NCBI GenBank assembly: GCA_001724265.1
Contig: MEDY01000101.1
Coordinates: 62,001-126,000 of the forward strand
Direction: 5' to 3'
Length of the DNA: 64,000 nucleotides
From: Rhizaria sp. SCN 62-66
Taxonomy: Eukaryota > Rhizaria, unplaced
Shown here one piece after another: positions 50,417 to 62,400 of this stretch. The notes under the pieces are model-generated. The model had not been told where the DNA came from. It was given only the letters and a program-made list of their open reading frames with translations, and searched no databases. The position numbers were made by a program, and so were the translations under genes. How positions within the stretch are numbered: the stretch's first letter is position 1; the number at the start of each line of letters is the position of its first letter.

Positions 50417-53400
50417 ATGTTGTGGTCGGTAATTTCTTTGGTGCTACCTCGCCTGGTCCACTTCTTCGGCCGGCGCGCCCTGAACAAGTACCTCGCCGCC
50501 CCGCTGCAGCCGGCACAGATCGCATGCTCCGTGACCGACGGCGTCCTCGCGCTGACGCTCACGCGCCTCGTCTTCGACCCTGACCGCATTAACGCGCTCC
50601 TGGCCGAGGAGAGCGCACAGGCGGGCCAGCCCCTGCGCCTGCGGCTGCTGTCCGCGGCCGTGGCGCGCCTCGCCCTCTCGCTCCCGCTGCCCGGCAGTGC
50701 GGCCCTCGCCGCCGGCACGCGCCCGCTGCTGACGCTCACGGGTGTGCGCTCGGAAGTCGAGCTGGCCACCGAGACGCCCGAGTCAAACCTTCTCGGGCTG
50801 GGCGCGGCGCGGCTGCTTGCGCGGCTGTCGCGGCCCGCGATGCGCCGCGCGCTGCAGAGCGCGCTGGCCGACATGCGCGGCGCCGACGATGAGGAGGGCC
50901 GCAAGATGATGACGGACCTCCTCAGCGTCATCCACACGGACTCCAACAGCAACTCCAGCGGCGGCGCGGGCGCTGGCAGCGGCAACAGCAGCGGCGCGAG
51001 TGCGGGTGAGGAAGACGAAGACGAAGACGAAGACGGCGACGGCGACGGCGTCAAGGCTGCGATGCGCAACAGCCGCCGCGGCGGCGACAGCGAAGCGGGC
51101 GTGCTGCCGCGCCTTGCCAAGGCTATCTTTAAGCAGGCCACACGCGCCACGTGCACTGTCAAGGACATCGTCGCTATTGTTCGTGTGCCCTCTCCTCGCG
51201 ATCTCGTTCCCGTCAACAACACTCCCAGTGGCCCCCAAGGTACGGCTGCGAAACCCGCGTCTGCCTCAGCCGCAACCGCTGCTCCGCAGCTGCTGCAGCA
51301 CGGCCCCGCGGCGCCGCTGCTCGGCGCTGGCGCCGCGCTGGCCGCGAGCGCGCCCGCGCCTAGCCAGTCTGCGCGCGCGCCCGACGGCTGCGCGGTGCGC
51401 GTCGCGCTAACCAGCGTGACCGTGCGCGACCCCAGTGCGCAGTCCAGGCGGCGCGGTCAGGCGCGCGGCAGCGGCGCGGACGACAACGGCGGCGACAGCG
51501 ACAGCGGCAGTGACGACGACGATGACGACGACGATACTGCGATTAGGTCGTATAGCAAGGCCCTGGAGCTGGGGCGCGTGACAGTGAGCATGGCGTCGCT
51601 GACGCGCACGCCGCACCGCGTGGTCTGGTGCTACAAACGCCGTCCGCAGCAACAGCAACCGCAGCAACAGTCTGCGGCAAATAGCAATGTGAACGCTGCA
51701 TCGGTAACTCCGATAGTCACACCTGTGCCCTCGGCGCCTGTAACACAGCAGGCTAACCTGAATGCAAGCGTGGGCGGTGGGATGCGCATTGGTAACAGGC
51801 CAAGTCTCTCTGCATCAACGGCCTATACCGCGAGTTCACCAGCAGCAGCTCCAGTCAGTGTTGTGACTTCGCCACCTGCCGTTGCTTCGACTAACAGTAG
51901 TGCCAGCGCCAGCACGACACAGACTCAGAGTCGCAGTGCGCTCGTTGTGTCGCGCCGCAGCGAGACCGTTGGCGGGCAGTGGGTGATGTCGCCGTTCCGC
52001 ACTGTTCTCGTGTTCGACAGCCCTCTGTCGCAACAGAAGCAGCAGCAGCATCCCGGCGCTGCGGTCAATGCAGACACTATCACGGTCGACTTAAGGCTTC
52101 CGAACCCGCACGTGATGCTTGCGCAGGACATCATCGCCGCGCACATTCGCAACAGCAGCAGTAACAACGGCAAGAGCAGCAAGACCAAGACGGACGGCGA
52201 GAGCGCGAACGCCGCTGTCATCGATGTTGTTGACAGCGACCCTGCTGCCGAGGGAGTCAACTCCACTGCGACCGACAACAACGGCAGCGCATTGCACGCC
52301 GCGCACGTCGCGGCCCGCAAGCGCGCGCAAGCCCAGTCTAAGCTGCGCTGGGCGCGCAAAGTGATGGCGCGCGCAGGCGACGACCCGCAGGCGTTCGAGG
52401 TGCGCATCGCGGCCGCGGTGCCTCCGGTGCTTGCGGTGCTCTCTCCACGCGAGGTCGAGCTCACCGTCGCGATGCTCGACAGGCTGAAGCCGCCGGCGAC
52501 GGCCGCCAACGTGGCCCACTCGCAGTCGTCGGACCCACATCAACACACAGGTGCTGCTGCGGCCAGTGTCACTCTCGCGAATGCCTTTGACGACGCGTTT
52601 TCCGATCCCGTGTCTGAGACCGATGCAATGACAGTAACAGCAGCGGCGTCCACGACCTTACCGAGTGCGCGTATCCTGCCTGTTGTGAACTTCTCGCTGG
52701 ATTTGCCGTGGCTTGAGGTTCGTCTGCTGCAAGAGAATGTGCCTCTTGCGGCGGAAGCAAAGTTGCGCCAGAATTCGAAGCAGGCAAAGCAGCAGCAGCG
52801 CCAGAGCGAGTTGCTGGCCAAGACCGCTCTCGCTCTCCCTAACATGGTATCGACTGCAGTCGCATCGCAGCGCCCTCTTGGAAATGGCAATAGTAGTGGC
52901 ACTGAGTCCAATGTAGGCCCGCTGAGTCAATTGCATGCGTTTGTACTCACCGCGTACAAGACCGCCACGACGTCTGTGCTTGCGCGTCATGTTTTTGCCG
53001 CGGCCGCGACAAACAAGACCAGCGCCGGCGGCGTCAAAGCCCAGGGAACTCGCCGTCACCGCGACGCTGCGTCAATCAACCTCATGCGTGCCACAGCCAG
53101 TGCCCGCGCTATTATGGGCGAGGCGGGGCACGCCTTAAGTGCGGCTGCGAACAACAGCGCAGTCATGACGACCGATAAGTTTCTCGCGCTATTTGCCGCC
53201 CGCTTCCCCTGGGCACCGTCTACCGACTATGTCGCTGTGTCGGTCGCGGGTGGTGCTGTGCTGTCACAACGCGTCGTTTGCCACCGCGCAAACGCCAACA
53301 CGGACGCGGCTAATCTGAATACGACCAGTGCGAAGGCTAGCGAGCCTGACATCATCGGTATCCGGTCTGCACTCACGTTGTCGCTCACTGCTCTCACGGT

Positions 53401-56400
53401 CACTGAGTCGCTTGCTGTCTCGTTCTACCCAGTTTACCCTGCTAAAGTTCCTGCAGCTACCAACAAGGCAAGCGCTGCGAACACAAATGCTGCAAATGGT
53501 GCGAAGCAGGGGCGTTTTTATGCTCGGTACCATGGGCTCACTGCAGCGATCACCAACAGTCACACCGTGAGCAATCCCGCGACCGCTGAGTTTGTCGGAG
53601 CGAAGACAGAGACTGCGCGTGTTTACCGCGTGCCCGGTCCTCGCCGCACTCTGTTCACGGTCGACTCGTCATACACTGCGGCCAACCGCGCGCGCTCGCA
53701 CTCACTTCTCTCTGCGGCCGCGCCCGCACACTTGCACAGCGCCGTCCCTGTCAGTGCCCACAGCAGCAGTGCGAATCAGGGCGAGGTTGCGACAGTCTAC
53801 GCGGCGTGGTTCTCTACCTCGGCTCTTGCTCTCGCGCTCGCCCCGCGCCTCGTGCTCACTCGCACCGCGGTCGACGCCACCGGCGTGAACGCGAGCGCCG
53901 CCGCGCTGTCTCTGGAGTGCCACCGCCCCGCCGGCGGTCTGGCCCGGACCGTCGCGCCCGCCGCGCCCCGCGCCGCGCACTGGCAGCCCGACCGCGGGCT
54001 TCCGGCCCCGACGCGCGCCGGCGCCGCGCTGATGACGCACGAGCACCCCGCGGACCGGCTCCCACTGGCGGCGCAGCGCGCGCCGCTCCGCAGCACCGTC
54101 GCCGTGCTGGTGCGGCCCGTGCGCGTCGAGTTCGACGTGGGGCTCGTGGACCGCATCGACAGCATCATCGCCGCCATGGACCCGGTGACGGACTCCGCTG
54201 AGCGTGAGGCCAATGCGAATATTGCCTAGTCGGCTGCTACGGCTGCGGCTGCGGGCCTCTCTGGTTATGCGTGCGGCGACGGTCAGTCTGTCGTGTTGGG
54301 GCTTGACTCGGCGGCGGTTAACAGCTCTGCCTCCACGGCAACAGGCCAAGCCGCTGCGAAGCTGAGTACGCTGGCGACTACGCAGTGGCGCAGCAGCAAT
54401 TACATTACTGGCGCTGACTCCGATGGCAGCAGCGTGATGAGTGAGATGACAGCGCTCATGTCGACCCTGCTCCCAAGCACGAGCGCAATTAATAACGTGA
54501 ACGTCGCTGCGAACCCGAGTAGCACTGACGCTAACGGACGCGCGCTGTTGCAGCCTGACGTCGCTGGTGTCCTGGCCTCAGACGCCACGGCGTTGGGCCA
54601 CGCAGTGCTCGCGCTTGCGCTCCCGCTCTCTGCGCTGCCCGCCACTGTGGCATCGCTCGCCGCCACCGACTCTGCCGCGCAGGCCCGCGCTGCTGCCGCG
54701 CTGTCCGCCGCCCGCAGCGCCCGCGCTCTCGCCAGTCACGGCCACCCCGGCTCCGCCCCTGCTGCGCGCGCGCCGGCGTGCGTGCCGTACAGCGCGCTGT
54801 CCGTGCACTGGGCGGTAACTATGGACGCGATCACCGCGCGCATCACCGCGCCGGCGACGCGCCTCACGGTTTCCCCCCCGGCCGCCGGCGAGGTGACGCC
54901 GCTGGAGCGCGCCATGCACGGCGCAGTGTGCGCCGGTGTGGCGATGTTGGACACGGCCGCCGCGGTGGATCTGGCCGCGAAGCACGTCTCCAAGGTTGCG
55001 CAAGCGCTCTCTGTGCAGCAGAACAATCACGCCAGCGCAAGTATGAGCGGGAACTGCTTGCCTTTGGACCGTGCGATGGCGCCGCTCTCTGTGCTTGAGT
55101 CTACGCTCCGCGACTCCTTCGGCGCCAACGCGCGCGATCGCAGTGGATTCAACTCCCTGTTCGGCTTTGCTGACGCGTTCACTGCGTACGACGCAGCGGG
55201 CACGCCGGTGCATCCGCCGCGCTCTGTGTGGGTGTCGCGCGACCCGCTCACCGCTCTCTCCGGCCCCAGCTCCTTGCTCGCGCTGACGGCTGCGCACGCT
55301 CCTGGCGATGTGAGTGTGAAGCCGCTGCTGCTGGTGGGCCTCGACCGCCGCGGTGTGCAGCGCGAGCGCGAGTGGCTCGAGGTCGAGCTGGCCGCGCTCA
55401 CGGTCACTTCACGCGTGCAGAAGGCCGATGACGCGCTGTGGGGCGATACGACCTCTTCTGTCAGTGCGTCGAACGCCCCGCTGTTCCCGCCTCTCGTGGC
55501 TGCTGTGAGCGCTGCGAGCTCCGAGAGCGCGCGCCGTACAAGTGGCGTTCACGCGTCCGGCCCCGCTGCTTCGCAGCCACAGCAACAATCGCATACGCTG
55601 CCGCCCGCTGCAGCTGCTGCCAAGGCTGTCTGCGACGCGCTGCTTGCCCGTGCGCCCCAGTTTGCGCCGTCCATTACGCTTGACGCCAACGCCGCTGCTG
55701 ACGCACTGCGCGCACAGTGGATCCAGGGCAACAGCGGTGCGGCCGGTGCGGGCACCGTCGTTGTGCTGCCGGACTCGGTCGCGACGCGCATGCCTGTCGC
55801 TGACTTTGGCACTGAAACCTCGTGGTCATTCCTTCAATCTCCCATGAATCCCGTCAGCGTCAAAAGCAGTAGCAGTGGTGAGACGCCCAGCTCAGCTGAC
55901 GCCGTGACCGCGGCGGACCTGGCCGAACGCTTTGACTGGGCCGCGCTCAGCGCTCTGCTCTACGCGCCGCTGGCCTCGGCGCCCGCCGCGCGCCCGCGCG
56001 CGGGCCCCTACGCCGCGCTGCTGGCGAGCGCGCGCCGCCTGTGCGCCACGGCCTCCATGCCTGCGCTGGCGAGCGAGTGGGCCTGCGACCGGCCCGCGCT
56101 GCCGCACGCCGCGCCCGCGGTTGTCAGCTCGCCGCCGCCGGTAATGGCGTCCGTCGTGCTGCGCTTTGCGACCGCGAAAGTGTACTTGGTGACGGACGCT
56201 GCGCTCGCGAAAGACACGCCCGCTGCCTTTACCTCTGCGTGGGCCTCAGCATCAACTGTTGCTGTTAGTGCGAGTGCGGCGAAGCAGCCTGTGTTGGTGC
56301 GCAAGTGCATTGCAACGGTTGCGTCCGTCCTTACAGTCAACGAGCTCAGTCGCCGCTCTAAGCAACAACAGCACAGCGCGCCTCCCGCGTCGGCCATGAG

Positions 56401-59400
56401 TAGTCGCGGCACCTCGAGCAGCGGCGTGAGCCATAGCGAGCTCGCCCTGCGCGCCGTCGCCGTCGACGACGAGGTCGCGAGCCCATCCATCGTCATCTCG
56501 CTGCCACCGCGCGCCGCCGTTGACCCCGCGGTCTGCGCGCAGTGGGCGGAGCATTCCCGCGAGCTCTGGGCCGGACTCGTCTGCGCCGCGGCCGCTGCGG
56601 CTGCGAGCGTCATTGTCAGTGGCAGTGCCGACGGCTGGGGCTGTTTTGTTCCTCTTAACACCGCAAACGCGGCGCCTCACGCGCACGGCCACGGTCACAG
56701 TCACGGTCAGCAGCAAAAGGCGCGTCGCAGTTCTGTGGCCGAGAGCTCACCCAACAAAAACACGGTGTCCAACATCAGCAGCAGCAGCAGCAACAGCAGC
56801 AGTACTAGCTCTGCGTCTGCTGCGGCGAGCGCTCTGACCGCCGCGTCGCTGGCGTGCGCGTCGGGCAGCCTGCTCCCTGTGCCCACGGCCAACGGCACCG
56901 GCGCCCCGGGCGTGCCCGTTGCGCTGCTGCCCTCCGACGAGTCTTCGCAGGACCCGCTGCCGCTGCCGCGGGACGGCCCCGCCGCGGCGGGCGTCTCGGG
57001 CGCCGCGCTGCGCCGCGTGACCGACGTCGTGCTCTTCTCCGAGGGCTACGATGCCGTCGCGCTCGCCGCCGCGGCCGCCGCTGCCGCCCCCGGGGCTGTC
57101 GCGCGGTCCGCTGCGCGCGCGGTGCTGGCGCAGCTCCCGCCGCCGCAAACCGCGGCGCGCGTGTTCCCGCGCCTGTTGCTCGCCGGCGCGCTGCGCAGGG
57201 ACGCCGCCCGCGCCGCCGCCGCCGCCTTGGACAGCGCCGCCGCCGTGGAGGCGCTGCGCACCGGCGCGGCCGCGAGTCTGCTGGCCCGCGCGCGCGCCGC
57301 CGCCGCGGGGGCGGAGACGCTCGTGACAGTGACGCTGTCGTCGTGCTTGGTGGACCTGTCGCAGCGCGAGATGGCGCTGGTGACCGAGCTCTCTGAGGCT
57401 ATCTCCGAGGGCAACGGGTACCTGATCACGGACCCCGCGCTCGCCGTGCACACGGCGGTCATTCGCGCACAAGGTCCCAGCTCGACTGGCAACTCTGGCT
57501 CGACCGTTGATGCAGATGTTGCGGCTGTGACTGCGCTGGCCACTGCGCACTTGGGTGTTGTTCGCTGGGCATCCTCCTCTTCAACCAACGGCGACGTGAA
57601 CACCAACAGCTCTGCTGCTCGCGACTCTGCTGCTACTGCTCCGGAGGGTGGGTTCCTGCGCAGCCGCGTGCAGGCGCAGTTTGCTGACTGGCTGTCGAGT
57701 GTCTTCCGTGAGCGCCAACGCGTCGCCCGCGCGTCCGCCGTTGCAGCAATTGTGGCCATGCTGTTCACGTCCAGCGAACGTGAATTCGAGTCGGCTGGAA
57801 TTGACGCCACGATCCACGCGCGCGCTCTTCTGCATCGCCTGCGGGTCGCGTTGGGGTCCGCCACGTCCTCTGACACCTTGAATGTCGACATCAGGACCGC
57901 GCTGCAGTCGGCGGTGTACGGCGTTGACATCGATCTCTCACAGCTCCCTCTGTTTGCCATCAACCCCCACATCGCAACATCTTCGAACGTCACGTATTTC
58001 ACCAAAGTGCCTGAGTCGGAATCTGTCGCACCTGCCCCGGTTCTTGCTGCGCCTACTCCTACTGTTGCAAGCTCCGACGTGTATGGAACCAGCGGTCAAA
58101 TTGGCGGCGATGATGAAGAAGACCCTGACGCGGCCATCATGGCGTTGCACCGCGCCACGAGCCCTGAAATCGGTCCCAACTCCCTCGCCGCGCTGCCTCT
58201 TGCCGCCCCTGCCCCTCTTCCCGCCGCGAGTGCACCTGTTACGATTGACTCCGCTTCTGTCTCTGCAGCTCCTATTCCCACTCGTGTCGTACTCCCAACT
58301 GTCACTCTAGCTCAGACCGTAGATGCGAGCGCGAGCGCCAGTCCGGAGAGCATTGCTGCGCTCGTCTCCCGCTTTCTGTCCGACTTCGCTCTGCCGCCCG
58401 CGCTCGCGCCCATTCTCGCCCGCTCCGCGACGCTGCCCCTGCGCGCGCCGCTGCATGCGCCGGCGCGCCCCGCGGCGCCGCTCACGGCGCAGTCCGCGCT
58501 CGCGGGCCCCGCATCGAGCCGCGCGGCCCTGGCGCTTACACCGCTAGCGGTCACCGCGCTGCTGGGCGACGCGGCCGCGGTCCGCGCTCTGCTGCAGGCC
58601 GGCGCGCGCCCCGGGCCCGCGCTGGCTCTGCTGGCTTCAGCGCTGCTGCCGTTCGCCGCCCCCTGGGCTGCCGCTGCGAGCGCTAGTAACAGTGCGGACA
58701 CCACCGTGCTGATGAGCGAGGCCGACGGTGCCGCGACGCTGCGCGCGTGGCTCGTCCGCGCCGATCAGGACCCCGTCGCCGCGGCCGCGGGCGTGGCGGG
58801 CGCCGAGGCCGCCGTGCCGGGCGCCGTCGCCGTCGCGCGCGAGCTGCTGCGATGGCTCACCGGCGCTGGGTTCGTCGACGTCGCTGATGACGAGGTCGGC
58901 ACTGTGTACGACAATGGCAGCGCGGGCAGCAGAGGCAAGGATAGCGATAGCAGTCAGGACGATGGTGACGACGACGAAGCCGATGATGGCGCGGAGGATT
59001 TGAGTCGGTCGTCGTGGGGCGGCAGCAGCTCGAATGACTTATTCAGCTCGATTGTCCCTGGTTACAACGACAATACTGATGCTGGAACCGGCGACGCCGA
59101 CAGCAGCGCTCAGGCGCCGACTTCAGTCACGAATGCATCGAGTACCAGCAGGAGCCGTCTTGAGCAGTCACTCTACATGAGCCTTGCAGATCCCTCCGCT
59201 TCTGCTTCAAACATCAACAATGACGGATCTCTTCAGACAGATATCACTTCTGACGCGCAATCATTGGTTGTGACGCCTGAACTCTCTGCTGCTGCGCTAG
59301 CAACCGCGTTCGTGCGCTCCTTAGGCTCCGCCGGCAGCAGTCTCGAGCAGACCCTACTGCTGATGGCTGCTGTCAGTGGGACGGACAGTGAGCGTGACGG

Positions 59401-62400
59401 CGTTGCTGCGAACAATGGTCATGAACGTAACGGCGCTCTAGCTGCTCTTCGTGCGCAAATTGAGGCCTCGCTGCAGCAACACACTGTGATTGACGTTTAC
59501 AACACCAACACCGACAACGACAATGCACGTGACATGTCCGCACTGCTGCACCGCATGGTTTTACGCCATCTTGATTCACCAAGCAAGATTGGTTCCGCTG
59601 CAGCGCTTGGGCCTGTCTTTGCGCCCTCGCTGTCGAATGCAGCCCCCTCCGGAGGTGACCGCATTGTGGAGTGGTCTTGTGTCGACTTGACGCTGCCATC
59701 CGCGATCACTTCGCTCTCCAGCACCGGTTCTCATGGTGGCGGTGCAAGCGATATCAGTGTTACTGCTACCCCCGGTGCGTCTCTGCTTTGCGACGTCGCG
59801 ATTGTCGCGCGCACCGCAGCTGCTGCCTCAATCCCTCTTGTGGCGAGCGCGGAGGGTGTAGATGCTGCGGCTGCTGCCGTGGAGTCCGCGGTGTCCGGCG
59901 TAATCAGTCTGTACTCACCGGCACCTGAGACGGGCGTGTTGGCGCTGCCCGAGTCTGACGCAGACGCTGGCTCTAACACTAGCACAGACTCCGTGAGCAA
60001 GAGTGATACTGACAGTGATAGTGATGAAAGCGACAACGGCAATGTGCTCGCAGTCAGCAGCTCCCGGGCCGACACGTTGTGGCTCGAACTCGCTCTCAGC
60101 GCCGCCACCGCCGCTGCGCACGGTGTATTCGCCTCGCTCACCGCGACTGCGCAACTCGCGATCGAGGCTGCGCGAAACGGCACCGTGCCCAATGATCTTG
60201 CTGACGCCGTTTTCACTGCAGCTGACAGCGAGCTCAACGCCACGACTGAGGGGTCGAGCAGTAGCGAGCAACAAAGCGAGAACATTGTTGAGTTCGTGCT
60301 GATGGCGAATCCTGGTATGAGTGCGACCGCGTTGCTCCGTCACGCGCACATTCCCTCTCACGCTCGCGGCAACATGCAATCAGGCTCGCAGGCACAGACG
60401 CAGACGCAGAGTGCACCGGTCGATTCAGTTTCTGCGCAGACGCAGTTCTCGCCGTCCCCTGCGCCGGTGCAAATCAAGCGCGGCGGCCGCCACAAGATGC
60501 ACCTGCGTCTGTTCTGCCACACCGGCCTCGTCGTCTTCCACCAGTCGCCGCAGGACCCGGCCTCGTTGGGCTCCCTTGGCAGCAAGAGCAAGGCCAAGGG
60601 CGGGGCCGGTGTCGGTGTAACAGAGCCGGCGCCGGTGCGTTCGTTCGCGCTCGATCTCGCACAGCTTCGTGTCGCAGTGACGTCCCGTGTTTACGGACTT
60701 TCCGGCAACACTTCTGCCGCCGCAGCCCCAGGGAACGCTTCGACGGCCGCCGCCACACCGACGGTGGGCAGCAGCAGCGCCGACGCGCACGCGCACCCTG
60801 GCGCGGACACCCCCGCGTCTGGTTCGACTGTCGAGGTCGCGATCTCGGCCGGTGACGCGGTGCTGCGCGAGTTCGTAGCGTGCCTGCACCAGGGCGCCAA
60901 GGCCTGGCGGCAGATGCAATCGCGCGTGCGCCGCAGCTCGGTCATCGCGCAGAGCAGCACAAACAGTGCGAGCTCTCGCCACAGCTCCGGTGCTGCGTCG
61001 AATGTTGTCACTATGTTGAATGTGCCGCCTGTCCCCTACAGCGAGCTGCTGTGCACGCCGTCATTCCCCGTCCTCGCGCGGCTCTCCGAGGCCACCGAGA
61101 CAACCGGGAGCCACAGCACGTCAGCGAGCACAGTCAGCGTCTCCGGCATTCACCTGCGCACCTCAGCGCGTCTTGCGGCCACCATCGCTTCTGCGACTCA
61201 CAACACCGTTGACGGCGCCGAGTCGCACCGCGGCACCGACCCCAGCGAGGCCGAGGTCAGTGCGCGCGTCACTTCCGCGGCCGCCGCCGCCGCTGGACTT
61301 GACTTCGCGAACTCCGGCGCGGGCGTGACCGTGCCGAACCCCGTTCTTGCGCTGTCGCCGCGCGCGTGGAGCCTGAGTCCCGTGCTCACGGTCACCATCG
61401 CCATGGGGCCCGGCTGGGGCAAGAAGTCGCTCGCCGTGCCCACGGTCATCTCGCTCACCCGCGACAACGCCAACGCCAGTGCAAGTGCGAGTCCCAATGC
61501 CGGTGCATCTGACGCGGTGACCGTGAGCACCCCGGCGGTGCTTGTGGCGACCGTGGCCGACGTCGTTGCCTCTGCCAACACCGCCGCTGCGGCCGCGGAC
61601 GCCGCTGCGACGGCCGTGGCCACCGGCGTGACGACCGTACTTGCCCCCGCGGACTCTGCAGGGGCCCCCGCTGCGGCGCCTGAGACGTACTCGCTGCAGC
61701 GCAGCATCCGCGTTCCTGTGGTGTCGTCCAAGATCCGCGTGTTCGCGAGCAACCTCGCGTACTCGCACCCCGAGCCCACCACGGACTGGCTGATGGCGCT
61801 CATCGACGTGCTCGCGCCTTCGCAGCCCGCCGCGCCCGCCTCCGCCGCGGCCGCGACCGCCGCGGCGCGCGCGTGGGGCCGCGCGCTCAGCGGCAACAGC
61901 ATCAGCAGCACGGTGGCGAACAGTCTGGTGGCGTGGCGTGTGGTGTTTGACGACTCCGCGCCCCTCGCCCGCAGCGACGACGCGGCGGTCGCGGTGGTCA
62001 AGCAAGGCTTTGCCTGGCCCCGCGCCGCGTCGGCCTGGGCCACAGTCGCCGCGACCGTTGTCCCTGCATCACAGTCTCATGACAGCGCTGCGCAGACGAG
62101 CGAGAGCACCTCGGGATCAGCGCCCGCTGCTGTTTCCTTGGCTGCCAGCGTTATCGGTATCTCTGGTAGCTCGAGTGCGCAGGCACAGCAGGCGGTTCAG
62201 CACCAGTCACATCTACAGTCGCAGCTCGCCTTCGCCACTGGTGACGCCTCGCGCCGCCTGCTTCCCTGGCTCCCGCCCCCCGCTCTGCCCTCGACGCTCG
62301 CGCCCAGCTCCACCATTAGTGGCCGCTTCGCGTCTGTGGCTAGCCCGCCTAGCGTGCGCTACACAGTCACCGAGATCGCGGTCCGCGTTTCCGACTCGCT

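Noticed and set aside
54204-54229. GTGAGG...TAG as an intron removing the in-frame TAG
   Set aside because: It would be 26 nt, too short to splice, and would break the frame.
54227-54235. Stop-codon readthrough signal after TAG
   Set aside because: The next bases (TCGGCT) do not match the CARYYA-type context, and the other four TAG sites share no downstream motif.
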